Assembly: GCF_018598225.1 (NCBI RefSeq)
Contig: NZ_JAHESF010000011.1
Location: 1 to 64,000 of the forward strand
Direction of reading: 5' to 3'
DNA: 64,000 bases
Origin: Chryseosolibacter histidinae
GTDB taxonomy: Bacteria > Bacteroidota > Bacteroidia > Cytophagales > Cyclobacteriaceae
Part shown: positions 9,535 to 18,828 of the stretch, one piece after another
How positions within the stretch are numbered: position 1 is the stretch's first letter
How the letters are laid out: every line of letters begins with the position of its first letter
The notes under the pieces: generated by a model
Seen by the model: only the letters and a program-made list of their open reading frames with translations
The model's database searches: none
Told to the model about the DNA's origin: nothing
Program-made: the position numbers and the translations under genes

Positions 9535-9729
9535 TTAGAGGATAAGCATCGCTTTCACGTTGTTCATATCCGACTTCTTCACAAGGGATTTGTTTCCAAG
9601 CCTTCTTTTCTGCTTGGTCTCCTTCTTGGTCAGGATGTGGTTCTTGAACGCACGTTTATGCTTGATCTTTCCTGTGCCGGTAACCTTGAAGCGCTTCTTG
9701 GCACCGGACTTTGTCTTTAATTTAGGCAT
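9535..9729 (-). CDS. rpmI: 50S ribosomal protein L35
   Basis: 64 residues, the normal size. It begins [20 protein letters not shown] and contains the signature [16 protein letters not shown]. It is a small, highly basic large-subunit protein. The gene lies 21 bases after infC and 81 bases before rplT, matching the standard operon order. Confidence 0.97.
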   Translation of the reverse strand: MPKLKTKSGAKKRFKVTGTGKIKHKRAFKNHILTKKETKQKRRLGNKSLVKKSDMNNVKAMLIL

Positions 9730-9750
9730 TGTGTATAAATTATGATCGAC

Positions 9751-10287
9751 TTACTTCTTTCCTACTTTCGGCATCAGCAGCATGCTCATCCGCTTACCTT
9801 CCAGGCGCGGCATGGCCTCTACTTTACCGAACTCTTCCAGTGACTGTGCAAATTTCAATAAGAGGATCTCTCCCCTCTCTTTGTACACAATAGAGCGGCC
9901 GAAAAAGGTTACCGTTGCCTTTACCTTGGATCCATCCTGCAAAAAGCCGGAAGCATGTTTTACCTTGAAGTTAAAATCGTGCTCTTCCGTGTTCGGGCCA
10001 AAGCGGATCTCCTTGATCACCACCTTCTGTGTTTTGGCCTTGATCTCTTTCTGCTTTTTCTTCTGCTCGTACTTGAACTTCGAATAATCTACCACTTTGC
10101 AAACCGGTGGGTCTGCATTGGGTGATATTTCTACGAGGTCCAGGTTTTGTTCCTGGGCAAGTTTTATTGCCTGATGAATCGGGTAAACATCAACTTTAAT
10201 GTTTTCGCCTACCACCCGCACGCGGGGAGCTGTGATGCGCTCGTTGATGCGATAAGGCTCTTCCGGTTTTTGCGGCCCTCGTCTCAT
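9751..10287 (-). CDS. infC: Translation initiation factor IF-3
   Basis: 178 residues from ATG 10287. Both IF-3 domains are present: [21 protein letters not shown] at the N-terminus, the basic linker [20 protein letters not shown], and the C-terminal domain ending [16 protein letters not shown]-3 binds the 30S subunit, enforces start-codon choice and prevents premature 50S joining. The frame stays open 15 codons further upstream to an ATT at 10332, giving an N-terminus rich in Ser/Asn then RPGGFGRP. infC in E. coli starts with AUU, so this longer form is a real alternative. Conversely an AGGAGG, rare in this phylum, sits 13 bases before the ATG, although it also encodes Gly-Gly of the extension. 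The gene follows thrS, with a hairpin in between. Confidence 0.96.
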   Translation of the reverse strand: MRRGPQKPEEPYRINERITAPRVRVVGENIKVDVYPIHQAIKLAQEQNLDLVEISPNADPPVCKVVDYSKFKYEQKKKQKEIKAKTQKVVIKEIRFGPNTEEHDFNFKVKHASGFLQDGSKVKATVTFFGRSIVYKERGEILLLKFAQSLEEFGKVEAMPRLEGKRMSMLLMPKVGKK

Positions 10288-10341
10288 GGGTCGGCCAAAA
10301 CCTCCTGGTCTACTGTTACTGCTACTGTTAATACTCTTTAA

Positions 10342-10385
10342 ATTTAGATCCTACAAAAAAACATAGCCTGCCCACAGGTGGGCAG
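10342..10385 (-). terminator. Hairpin with T-run between thrS and infC (terminator or attenuator)
   Basis: A perfect inverted repeat CTGCCCAC / GTGGGCAG at 10368-10385 is followed on the minus strand by GCTATG and seven T residues. It lies 103 bases past the thrS stop and about 36-80 bases before the possible infC starts. It could end thrS transcripts or tune read-through into the infC operon. Confidence 0.6.
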
Positions 10386-10487
10386 ACCGGGGTGCAAATA
10401 TCGTTAATAATTTTAATTTATTACAACTGGAAAGGCTTTCAGGGCTTTAAAATGATTCTCGCCCGGTTCGCATGACCGCCCTTAAGG

Positions 10488-12419
10488 TTAAGGAGCAGCG
10501 CATTCCACTTTAAAATTGTTCACAAACTCGTCCAAAGAAACGCTTCCCTGGTCGCCCTGGCCGTGTTTTCGCACCGCTACCCTGTTCTCGGCGGCTTCCC
10601 GCTCTCCCACGATCAGCATAAACGGGATCTTTTTGGTCTCCGCATCCCTGATCTTGCGGCCGATCTTTTCGTCGCGATCATCCAGTAATCCCCTGATATC
10701 CTGTGCTTTCAGCGCATCAAATACCTTGGCGGCATAGTCGTTGAAACGTTCGGAGATCGGCAGCACGGCAATTTGATCGGGCGCCAGCCACAACGGGAAG
10801 TTGCCGGCACAGTGTTCGATCAGCACCGCCACAAAACGCTCCAGCGAGCCAAAAGGTGCCCGGTGGATCATTACCGGCGTATGTCTCTGGTTATCAGACC
10901 CTACGTACTCCAGCTCAAAACGCTGGGGCAGGTTATAATCTACCTGAATGGTACCGAGCTGCCAGCTTCTGCCAAGCGCATCTTTCACCATAAAGTCCAG
11001 CTTCGGACCATAGAATGCAGCTTCTCCCTCCACGGCCACGGTCTTCAGCCCGCGTTCGTCGGCAGCTTCCTGAATTTCTTTTTCAGCCTTATCCCAAAGA
11101 TGGTCCTGCCCGATGTATTTCTGCTTGTTGGCGGGATCCCTTAACGATACCTGAGCAGTATAGTTATCAAATCCCAGCGACTTGAACACATGCAGCACCA
11201 GGTCTATCACCTTGATGAACTCATCCTTTACCTGATCGGGACGGCAAAAGATGTGGGCATCGTCCTGTGTAAAGCCCCTCACCCGGGTAAGGCCGTGAAG
11301 CTCGCCGCTTTGCTCATACCGGTACACCGTCCCGAATTCGGCCAGGCGGATCGGAAGGTCGCGGTAAGAACGGGGTTTGGTTTTATAGATCTCGCAGTGG
11401 TGCGGACAGTTCATAGGCTTCAGCAGGAACTCCTCGTTCTCGTCAGGGGTATGGATCGGCTGAAACGAATCCTTACCGTACTTCTCGTAGTGTCCGGAGG
11501 TCACGTACAATGACTTGCCGCCAATGTGCGGGGTCACCACGGGATCATATCCTGCCCTGACCTGTGCCTTGCGCATGAACTGCTCGAGGCGCTCACGCAG
11601 GATGGTACCTTTCGGCAGCCACAACGGTAGCCCCATACCAACTTTCTCGGAGAACGCAAACAGCTCCAGCTCTTTACCAAGCTTGCGGTGGTCGCGTTTT
11701 TTGGCTTCTTCCATCAGGTGGACGTACTCATCCAGCTCTTTCTGCTTGGGGAAAGTGATACCGTAGATACGGGTCAGCATCTTGTTCTTCTCGTCGCCCC
11801 TCCAGTAAGCTCCGGCAACGTTGGTAAGCTTCACAGCCTTGATAAAACCTGTATGCGGAATGTGCGGTCCCTTGCAAAGATCTACGAAATTGCCTTGCTG
11901 GTAGAAGGTTATGCTTCCATCCTGCAGGCCGCTGATGAGCTCGATCTTATACGGATCTGCTTTTTTGTTAAAGTAGTCAAGGGCTTCGGTTTTGCTGACA
12001 TCCTTGCGTACGTAGGCGCTGTCTTTCTTCGCCAGCTCTTTCATCTTGTTCTCAATGGCCACAAGATCACCCTCGCCGAAGGTACGGTCTCCAAGATCTA
12101 CGTCATAATAGAAGCCACTGTCAATGGCCGGACCAATGCCGAATTTCACGCCCGGATAAAGGGCTTCCAATGCCTCTGCCAGCAAGTGTGCCGATGAGTG
12201 CCAGAACGTGGTTTTGCCGCTTTTGTCGTTCCAGGTCAGGATCTTGACCGACGCGTCATTGGTGATGGGGCGTGCAAGATCCCAGACCTCTCCATTCACT
12301 TCAATGGCCAGGGCATTTCGGGCCAGTCCTTCGCTGATGCTCAAGGCAATGTCAGCACCTTTAACACCTTGCGGATATTCACGCTGGCTTCCGTCCGGAA
12401 GAGAAATCTTTACGTTCAT
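10488..12419 (-). CDS. thrS: Threonyl-tRNA synthetase
   Basis: 643 residues, full length for the family. Residues about 1-60 form the TGS domain. An editing domain follows with [11 protein letters not shown] and the zinc/editing motif FVDLCKGPH. The class II core carries [46 protein letters not shown] and [13 protein letters not shown]. The anticodon-binding domain lies at the C-terminus ([10 protein letters not shown]..). It charges tRNA-Thr and removes mis-attached Ser. It is placed just before infC-rpmI-rplT, as in many bacteria. No T-box leader was seen, as expected outside Gram-positives. Confidence 0.98.
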   Translation of the reverse strand: MNVKISLPDGSQREYPQGVKGADIALSISEGLARNALAIEVNGEVWDLARPITNDASVKILTWNDKSGKTTFWHSSAHLLAEALEALYPGVKFGIGPAIDSGFYYDVDLGDRTFGEGDLVAIENKMKELAKKDSAYVRKDVSKTEALDYFNKKADPYKIELISGLQDGSITFYQQGNFVDLCKGPHIPHTGFIKAVKLTNVAGAYWRGDEKNKMLTRIYGITFPKQKELDEYVHLMEEAKKRDHRKLGKELELFAFSEKVGMGLPLWLPKGTILRERLEQFMRKAQVRAGYDPVVTPHIGGKSLYVTSGHYEKYGKDSFQPIHTPDENEEFLLKPMNCPHHCEIYKTKPRSYRDLPIRLAEFGTVYRYEQSGELHGLTRVRGFTQDDAHIFCRPDQVKDEFIKVIDLVLHVFKSLGFDNYTAQVSLRDPANKQKYIGQDHLWDKAEKEIQEAADERGLKTVAVEGEAAFYGPKLDFMVKDALGRSWQLGTIQVDYNLPQRFELEYVGSDNQRHTPVMIHRAPFGSLERFVAVLIEHCAGNFPLWLAPDQIAVLPISERFNDYAAKVFDALKAQDIRGLLDDRDEKIGRKIRDAETKKIPFMLIVGEREAAENRVAVRKHGQGDQGSVSLDEFVNNFKVECAAP

Positions 12420-12460
12420 GGTCTGTCAAATACAAAATTCAGGGCACAAATATGCGGAAA

Positions 12461-12521
12461 GAAGCTTAAAGCAGAAAGCCCCGGGCCGAAACCTTAGGCA
12501 GAAAGCGGAAACTGTGTTTGG
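12461..12521. repeat. Degenerate 7-base-period repeat between DUF5686 gene and thrS
   Basis: Units such as GCTTAAA, GCAGAAA and GGCAGAA recur in this gap with a spacing near seven. It resembles the clearer array at 20147-20188. Confidence 0.4.
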
Positions 12522-12522
12522 C

Positions 12523-15054
12523 TTACAGGGTGAACTGGAAGCTGAGGAACACGCCAAACTTGCGGGGCGCCGGTTCATCGGGCTCGCGTTCGAGATACGT
12601 AAGCCTGTGAATGAAATCCACGCGCAGGAACTTGAAGATGTTTTCCACGCCGTAGCCCATTTCAACGTATGGTTTCCCGGGCGACAGGAATCCCACGGGC
12701 AGGGTTTCTTCGCCATTACTGTTGGTAGCTGCTATAAGATCGCGGTTTTCCTGGGCCATGCCGCCATAAATGACGTTGGCGGTGCCTACAAACCTCCACT
12801 TGAGCTTGCGCATGAGCGGCACCCGGTTGAGCAGCAATCCCTCGAAATGATGCTGATACTGGAGGGAGGCAAACCGGTCGCTGATGAACTCACCATAATC
12901 CATCAGGTTGTAGGTGACCATGGCGTAAATGGGAGTCTGGTTGCCCAGGTGCAGCGAAAGCAGCGGGTAGGGCAAGGTATTGAACACATATTCGCCGGTA
13001 AGGTTCATGTAACCGGTGCCCAGGGGGCCAAAACGGATACGTTTGGTTACCGTCATCCGCAGCTTATCATAATCGAAATCGCTGCCCGCCACTCCTTTGA
13101 ATCCGTGGGTATACCGCAGGATGATCACGGGCCAGCGTGTGGTACCGAGACTCAATCTTTCGTTATCGTTCATGATGAACAGCTCATCACGCGCATACTT
13201 CGATTCGATGATCACTTCGGCGGTCTCGTAGGTATTCAGGATGGCCGATGATGCTGGTTCTTCCGGATTCTCGTAATAGCCAAAGCTGAACACGGGTTTG
13301 AAGGTGGTGTATCGCACGGCTGTGCGCTGGGTAAAGCCCCTGAACAGCTCACGCTGGAAATTGAAACGCGATTCGTCGAAATAATAACCGCGCCGGAATA
13401 CGCCGAAACGTTGCGCTGCCAGAAAAAGATAGTTGTCGGCCAGGCTTTCGTCGTCGATCCCTACCCTGCCCAGGTCGCTTCTCACCCTCAGGCTGGCGGT
13501 TGTCCATCGCTCGCGCGACAAAATGCGCTGCACAAAACCCGAGTACTTTACCTTCTCATCATCGAAGCCATAACCGATGCTGCCTCCGAACACCCATTTG
13601 TTGCTGAACTCGATGCTTGTTTTGGCACCACCCTGCAACCTGAAACCCTCCACGTTGTTGAATGCAAAAAGGGAGATGTAAGGCCCGAGGTGAAACTTGC
13701 CCGTGTAATAGTAACCGTTCACGGCGATCTTGATGATATCGGTATAGGTTTTCACCACAGGGATATTCTGCAGTGTATCGATCATCTTGTACACGTTCTT
13801 CTCGGTCTCCGTGAGGGGCTCATGCCGCAGTGTATCCCAATATTCCTCTTGCTCGAACTGTCGTGCATCTTCGGCCATCACGATCTGGTGCTCATAAAAA
13901 GATGGCTCGTACGGTTTGTTGACCACCACATTTTTGTTGGATGTGTAAAATTTCGCCAGCATGCCTGCTGAAAACTTGGTGAGCTCGCTGACATCCACCA
14001 GCACACGGTTCTTCACGGGGATCCATGGGCCTTCAGATGTTGGTTCGAGCTCTTGCTGGATCCTTATTTTTTCGATGAAGTTGAGGTTGGCCTGTCGTCC
14101 TACGGCGGCATCGATCTGCTTCAGCGCCCATTCCTTTTTGGTGATCCAGATCGTTCCTGTAAAGGCAAGGTCTTGCGGGCTTCTGGGCGAATAATCGAGC
14201 CTGTAACAGAAGTCATCGCCGATGTAAACACTGTCTGTAAGATCGTAGTTGTAATACAATCTCCATCCGTCTGCGATGGGCGATACAAAATCCTTGCTCA
14301 CGATGTTGAGCCAGTTCTGATAGAAATTGTACTCCTGGAAAGAAGTGCCCACGAATTGTGTGATCAGCGTGCCGTCCTGGATACCGAGACCGTTGATCTT
14401 CGACTTGAGGATGTTCTCATAACGAAGCTGCGGGCTATCGCGGAAGTAGAACTTTGAAACACTTTCGGATATGAACAGCGGGAGAATGGGTTTTCCGTCC
14501 TCACCAGCAATGCGCTCAACGCTGTCAAGAACCTGCGTGATCTTCTTGATCACTTTGCGTTCCCTGAATTTGTCAGACATGTTGTCTACGTCAATCTCAA
14601 CCTTGGTGTAGGTATCGTATTCGTAGGCGGTGAGCTTGCGCTTGTCGTTCTTGTCTTTGTTTCTGACCACGTTCCTGAGAATGGCATAGGCGGGATTTTC
14701 GCCGGCATCAAAAACAATCTCTTGCAGCGTGGTGATCTCTTCTTCGAGCTGAAAATTGATCACCTGGCTTTTGTTGGGCTCGAGCTTTTTGGTTCTGGAC
14801 TTATAGCCGATGTAAGAGGCGATGATCGAATCGGCAGGAGCTGAGGTCTTCACAGAATAGTTGCCGTCGAAGTCGGTGGTGGCGCCTGCGCCTGTTCCAC
14901 GCAGCATGATGTTCACAAAAGGTATTGGGTCGCCTGTATTGGCATCTGTAACTTTTCCTTTTACAACCGTTTGCGCCCATGAGGCCTGCGGCAAAAGGAT
15001 GATTACAAGTATTGAAGCAAAGGCCGGTGAAAGGGGTCTTAAGGCGATACGCAC
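12523..15054 (-). CDS. DUF5686/CarboxypepD_reg-like outer-membrane protein
   Basis: 843 residues; starts with GTG at 15054, which fits because no ATG precedes the signal peptide (ends LLPQASWAQ). Residues about 28-115 are a carboxypeptidase-regulatory-like Ig domain (VVKGKVTDANTGDPIPFVNI, FDGNYSVKT, ASYIGYKSRTK), as at the N-terminus of SusC-type proteins. The rest matches DUF5686 (NPAYAILRNVVRNKDKND, KFRERKVIKKITQVLDS) and ends in a beta-barrel-like section finishing FGVFLSFQFTL. Family members are large outer-membrane proteins of unknown role in Bacteroidota. The protein probably spans the outer membrane with a periplasmic plug-like N-terminus; its substrate is unknown. Confidence 0.85.
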   Translation of the reverse strand: MRIALRPLSPAFASILVIILLPQASWAQTVVKGKVTDANTGDPIPFVNIMLRGTGAGATTDFDGNYSVKTSAPADSIIASYIGYKSRTKKLEPNKSQVINFQLEEEITTLQEIVFDAGENPAYAILRNVVRNKDKNDKRKLTAYEYDTYTKVEIDVDNMSDKFRERKVIKKITQVLDSVERIAGEDGKPILPLFISESVSKFYFRDSPQLRYENILKSKINGLGIQDGTLITQFVGTSFQEYNFYQNWLNIVSKDFVSPIADGWRLYYNYDLTDSVYIGDDFCYRLDYSPRSPQDLAFTGTIWITKKEWALKQIDAAVGRQANLNFIEKIRIQQELEPTSEGPWIPVKNRVLVDVSELTKFSAGMLAKFYTSNKNVVVNKPYEPSFYEHQIVMAEDARQFEQEEYWDTLRHEPLTETEKNVYKMIDTLQNIPVVKTYTDIIKIAVNGYYYTGKFHLGPYISLFAFNNVEGFRLQGGAKTSIEFSNKWVFGGSIGYGFDDEKVKYSGFVQRILSRERWTTASLRVRSDLGRVGIDDESLADNYLFLAAQRFGVFRRGYYFDESRFNFQRELFRGFTQRTAVRYTTFKPVFSFGYYENPEEPASSAILNTYETAEVIIESKYARDELFIMNDNERLSLGTTRWPVIILRYTHGFKGVAGSDFDYDKLRMTVTKRIRFGPLGTGYMNLTGEYVFNTLPYPLLSLHLGNQTPIYAMVTYNLMDYGEFISDRFASLQYQHHFEGLLLNRVPLMRKLKWRFVGTANVIYGGMAQENRDLIAATNSNGEETLPVGFLSPGKPYVEMGYGVENIFKFLRVDFIHRLTYLEREPDEPAPRKFGVFLSFQFTL

Positions 15055-15106
15055 AAAAATGTGTTAAAAATTATTCATTAACTGTAAAATCTGGTGGAGG
15101 TTTCGT

Positions 15107-15751
15107 TCAAGCGTTAACATTTATCTTCTCCTTTTCTCCCAGATAGCGTGGGGCAGTTTTAAAAATATAAAGGTCCAGTACCGCTTTGGTCCGCGCAAGG
15201 TATTCGCGGATGTGTACCCTGAGCGTGTGGTCAAGGTCAGGATCTTCCGCTACCATGGCCACGGCGTCGATGTTATAATAGTTGCTGATGAACAAGGCGC
15301 GATAGCTGTGAAACGATTGGGTGATGATGGTGATCTTGTCCTGGCCGAAGATAGCCTTGCTTCTGACAACCGAGTCAAGGGTGCGTAGCCCCGCATAATC
15401 AAGCGTGATGGCCGTTGCCGGAACACCTTCTTTTATCAACGCCTTTCTCATTTCTATCGGTTCATTATAATACCTGGTGCTGTTATCGCCGCTGAGGATA
15501 AAGTGATCGATCTTGCCCAGCCTGTAAAGCGCCGCCGCCATCTTGATCCTGTTGTGAAAGAAGGGGTTCGGTCCTCCTCCCACAAGCCTGTGACTGGTTC
15601 CCAGCACCAGCGCCACCCGGTGCTCAGGCAACTTAGACAGGTCAGAATAAACTTTAGCTTCAGTACTTTTAACGATCCAGATATTGCAAACACTCAAGAT
15701 TACAACAAAGAGCAAGATTAAAGCCAGAATAATTCTCTTCACCCAACGCAT
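15107..15751 (-). CDS. SanA/YdcF-family (DUF218) membrane protein
   Basis: 214 residues. One N-terminal transmembrane helix (about 7-27) after MRWVKR anchors a periplasmic DUF218 domain. Motifs are RVALVLGTSHRL, a Gly-rich FF.NRI segment, FILSGD, and ITQSFHSYRALFI. SanA of E. coli affects envelope permeability to vancomycin, and the fold resembles a nucleotide-like-ligand binding protein, but no reaction is established. It lies between DUF5686 and TrmH genes on the same strand, with short gaps. Confidence 0.8.
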   Translation of the reverse strand: MRWVKRIILALILLFVVILSVCNIWIVKSTEAKVYSDLSKLPEHRVALVLGTSHRLVGGGPNPFFHNRIKMAAALYRLGKIDHFILSGDNSTRYYNEPIEMRKALIKEGVPATAITLDYAGLRTLDSVVRSKAIFGQDKITIITQSFHSYRALFISNYYNIDAVAMVAEDPDLDHTLRVHIREYLARTKAVLDLYIFKTAPRYLGEKEKINVNA

Positions 15752-15782
15752 AAACTATAGACACCCATTAAGCCATTGCAAT

Positions 15783-16466
15783 TTACTGAATTGTACGTAA
15801 AAACTCCCGTTCGAGTATATCCGAACGTCGCACGATCTTTCTGTACCACGATAATTTAATTATTCTCTTTTCTTCTTCAGATAAACTGATGGATGCCTGC
15901 GATTGCCTGAGCTTTCCCAGGATCGTATTGAGGCAGATGGCAACACTCACGGAAATATTAAGGCTTTCGGTAAAACCATACATCGGAATCTTCACTTTCT
16001 GGTCGCCATGATCCAGTGCGTATGACGAAGCGCCGCGCAGCTCATTGCCAAACACGATCGCCATCCTGCTCTGCTCAACATCCACTTCATCAATTGATAT
16101 GCCATCTTCCGCGGGATCTGCCACCAGGATCCTGTATCCCTCGCTGCGAAGGCGTTTGAAGCACGTCTCCGTGTTATTCTCTCCCCTTTCACGGTACCGC
16201 TCAAGGTTCAGCCATTTGTCGGCCCCTTTCAATACCCTAACGTTAAGCTGATACTTGGCAGTATTTTCCACAATGTGAATATCCTGCAACCCCATGCACT
16301 CACAGGTTCTCACCGCGGCGCTTGCATTTTGCGACTGATAGATATTTTCAAGCACTACCGTCACGTAACGCGTACGCTCGTTCAGCACTTTGTCCACAAA
16401 AGATTTTTTGTGATCAGAAACAAACTGCGCCAGGTGATCGAACAATAGCGCTTCCTTATTTATCAT
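15783..16466 (-). CDS. SpoU/TrmH-family RNA 2'-O-methyltransferase
   Basis: 227 residues from ATG 16466. A longer frame to 16508 would overlap the upstream gene by 53 bases and adds no family sequence, so the shorter start is preferred; it overlaps the upstream stop by 11 bases. The SPOUT motifs are clear: motif 1 NASAAVRTCECMGL, motif 2 MAIVFGNELRGAS, motif 3 KIPMYGFTESLNISVSVAICL. The family methylates ribose 2'-OH in tRNA (Gm18, TrmH) or rRNA using SAM, through a knotted dimer. Size and sequence fit tRNA (guanosine-18) methylase best, but the exact target cannot be fixed by reading alone. Confidence 0.88.
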   Translation of the reverse strand: MINKEALLFDHLAQFVSDHKKSFVDKVLNERTRYVTVVLENIYQSQNASAAVRTCECMGLQDIHIVENTAKYQLNVRVLKGADKWLNLERYRERGENNTETCFKRLRSEGYRILVADPAEDGISIDEVDVEQSRMAIVFGNELRGASSYALDHGDQKVKIPMYGFTESLNISVSVAICLNTILGKLRQSQASISLSEEEKRIIKLSWYRKIVRRSDILEREFLRTIQ

Positions 16467-17514
16467 ATTGATGCTTGGCAAAGGTATTCTTCCTGATCCA
16501 TTCTTCAATCAACGCAACGCCTTCTTTATGGATCTGCTCCCTGCCTATCTCCGGCATAGCGATGGCCGGATCATTGGTTCGCATCCTGAAGATCATGATC
16601 GAGTTGTGCGGTTCGCCCGGCTTGATATCCACCAGCAGATCACCTGCGCCACGTCCTGCCGCCACCGGGGCTTTGTTAACACCGAGGTGGGCAGGATCGT
16701 TTTCGCGGATGTCGAGAAACAGTCCCGAGGTGCTGGCGGGGCCGGAGCGTGCGTGACAATGGGCGCAGTTAACGTCGAGATAAGCGCGAGCCCTCGCATT
16801 GAGGTCCCCGCTTTTCGGATCATCCCATGCGGCAAGTCGCGGTATATTTTCACGGGCGGGCAGCCCCCTCAGCAGTCCTGACGTGCTCCAGTGCTGCAGT
16901 TGGTTTTCCACTGTGCCGCCATAAGAATGGTCGCCATTCAGCTGCCTGGCCGAAGGTCCCACCGGAACAAGCTTCTCGTTGCGGATATGACATCCCTTGC
17001 ACTGATTCTTGTTAGGGATCACGTACGGCGTGGTGATCTTTTTGCCGGAGCTATTGATGTAAGAAATGGTCTTCGTCTCCCCTGCGGGATCGTAGTAAGC
17101 TTCCGTCTGATCTTCGTTCCAGATGTAGGGATAAGCCTGCCAGCCGTCTGACTCATGTACCAGCAATCTTGTTTCGAGGATACTCCTTCCCTTCTCAGGT
17201 TTACGAAAATCAGCAGGAAAATAAAAATTCTTGATGAGCACGGTTCCCGGGGGAAAATCGAACACAACGGAGTCATTATACTCAACCGTTGTTCCGGGGG
17301 GCAATTTGACGAAACGAAGCTTTTCGGCGTAGTTGCTGAACAGCGCCGAGTTCAGGGTGTAAGGTACAACACCCTGTGCGGGCTTCAGGTCTGCCAGCCT
17401 GCCCTGAAAAAATCCATAATCCGAAAGTTTCTCCTTTCTTTCAAAAAGCGTCTGCTGCTGGAAAGAAGCCTGAAAAATCGCCAACAACACCCCTACGATC
17501 AGCACTGTTTTCAT
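16456..17514 (-). CDS. SO2930-type diheme c-type cytochrome (TIGR03806-like)
   Basis: 352 residues with an N-terminal signal (MKTVLIVGVLLAIFQASF). Two heme-binding motifs are visible: CKGCH around residue 175 and CAHCH around 252. Other family marks are FPPGTVLIKNF, YIWNEDQTEAYY and the closing MPEIGRE..H..GVALIEEWI, which supplies a possible distal Met. Members are exported. The family occurs next to, or fused with, a beta-helix protein (TIGR03805), and exactly that partner is encoded 10 bases upstream. The function of the pair is unknown; extracytoplasmic redox chemistry on a bound polymer is a reasonable guess only. Confidence 0.85.
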   Translation of the reverse strand: MKTVLIVGVLLAIFQASFQQQTLFERKEKLSDYGFFQGRLADLKPAQGVVPYTLNSALFSNYAEKLRFVKLPPGTTVEYNDSVVFDFPPGTVLIKNFYFPADFRKPEKGRSILETRLLVHESDGWQAYPYIWNEDQTEAYYDPAGETKTISYINSSGKKITTPYVIPNKNQCKGCHIRNEKLVPVGPSARQLNGDHSYGGTVENQLQHWSTSGLLRGLPARENIPRLAAWDDPKSGDLNARARAYLDVNCAHCHARSGPASTSGLFLDIRENDPAHLGVNKAPVAAGRGAGDLLVDIKPGEPHNSIMIFRMRTNDPAIAMPEIGREQIHKEGVALIEEWIRKNTFAKHQYDK

Positions 17515-17524
17515 AAGCAGGATC

Positions 17525-18712
17525 CTAACGCGCCGTTAACACCACAGGACTGATCGGCTGCTGCTCGCATTCATGCGGTTTCACATCCCGTGATTTGTTC
17601 TTGAAACCATTTTCTGCATCGATGTTGACAAAGCTGGCATTGGTGTTATTCCTGATGCAGATATTTCTGTTCGTCATCTTCTTGTCCACAATGCCGTCAT
17701 ACTGGATGTGGGGAACATCCTTTCCAAACCTGAGCTTGAAGCGGTACATCTTGCCCATTCTTCCCTTGCCGGTGGCCTTCACACGCGGCCTTTCGTAGTA
17801 GTTGTCGTGGATGTAGATATCGCTGGGGAACGGGTTGTAGGACTTATCGTTGATGGGATTCTCCGTCATGTAATAGCTGACGATCGCAGTGCTGGCTGTG
17901 ATGTTGTTGACGATCTTGTTATCGAAAGCTTCCACATGCCGTGTGGCCAGGATCATGAGGCCTGTTCCCTGCGGAACCTTGCCTACGGTATTACCCTTGG
18001 GCGCAAAGTTAATGTGATTGTTGTCGTGGATGTTGTTCCTGAACACACGCACATATCCGCCTTCTTTCTGGATCAGGTCGGGCAGGTCGAATACCAGTAT
18101 CCCGCCCGTGTTATCGTACGCTTCGTTGTCGTACACATCGGCATACCACGAATTCTCGATCTCGATGCCGGCCACGTTCTGGTAGGCTTTGGAGTTCTTC
18201 ACGATGATGTACTTCGACTGGCCAACGTAGATCCCGGCGTCGCTGGCGCCCACAGCCGTACAGTGGTCGATGAGCACATTGGTGCACTGCACGGGATACA
18301 GCCCATAACCGCCGTTGTCTTTATCGCTGCCCCGCGTCCATTCAGCCTTTACGTTAATGAACGACATGCCGTCTACGAGCTGGGTCTTAATGCCATCGCC
18401 TTTTGCGTCCTGCACGGTGAGGTCGCGCACGGTGATGTCTGAAGCGTTGGTGATCTTGATGCCTTCAGCGCCGGAGATCTGGCCTTTGAAGCTGATAATG
18501 GTTTTGTCTTCACCGGCTCCTTTGATGGTCACGTTCTTTTTGCCATCGAGCCAGAGGCTGGCATCCATCTGGAAACGACCTGCCGGAAGTTCAATAGTGG
18601 AGCCGTTGGCAGCCTCTATGAACTGTGTCTGGAATTTTTTCTGGATCTCTTTCTGCGCGTGTGCAGGTATGGTCAGCGCAATCAGTACCGCAAGTATGAA
18701 TGGTGGCTTCAT
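17525..18712 (-). CDS. Parallel beta-helix protein paired with diheme cytochrome (TIGR03805-like)
   Basis: 395 residues from ATG 18712, which gives the signal peptide MKPPFILAVLIALTIPAHAQ; an upstream alternative start at 18742 only adds a non-signal stretch. Repeats of about 22-24 residues (ITNASDITVRDLTVQDA, TNVLIDHCTAVGASDAGIYV, KYIIVKNSKAYQNVAGIEI, ADVYDNEAYDNTGGILV) form a right-handed beta-helix, the fold of pectate-lyase-like polysaccharide-binding proteins. No lyase catalytic set was recognised. It is followed after 10 bases by the diheme cytochrome gene, a linkage known for these two families. Confidence 0.88.
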   Translation of the reverse strand: MKPPFILAVLIALTIPAHAQKEIQKKFQTQFIEAANGSTIELPAGRFQMDASLWLDGKKNVTIKGAGEDKTIISFKGQISGAEGIKITNASDITVRDLTVQDAKGDGIKTQLVDGMSFINVKAEWTRGSDKDNGGYGLYPVQCTNVLIDHCTAVGASDAGIYVGQSKYIIVKNSKAYQNVAGIEIENSWYADVYDNEAYDNTGGILVFDLPDLIQKEGGYVRVFRNNIHDNNHINFAPKGNTVGKVPQGTGLMILATRHVEAFDNKIVNNITASTAIVSYYMTENPINDKSYNPFPSDIYIHDNYYERPRVKATGKGRMGKMYRFKLRFGKDVPHIQYDGIVDKKMTNRNICIRNNTNASFVNIDAENGFKNKSRDVKPHECEQQPISPVVLTAR

Positions 18713-18729
18713 AACGAAAATTGTGTTAC

Positions 18730-18765
18730 AAAAAGTTAACACTTTTTCCTGAGAAAATCAGGAAT
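18730..18765 (-). terminator. Possible terminator between nupC and the beta-helix gene
   Basis: AAAAAGT-TAAC-ACTTTTT at 18730-18747 is a perfect 7-base stem, and CCTGA-(5)-TCAGG at 18749-18763 lies beside it. On the minus strand both stems come after the nupC stop and the series ends in a T-run. They may instead be part of the beta-helix gene leader. Confidence 0.4.
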
Positions 18766-18828
18766 TTCAGGATCCGGCGATCCCAATTTTCGCCCGGTGA
18801 TTTCCGACCAAAAAGCCAGATCAGGATC

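Noticed and set aside
12208-13251. 347-codon plus-strand frame
   Set aside because: Antisense to thrS and the DUF5686 gene, crossing the gap between them; no recognisable domain.
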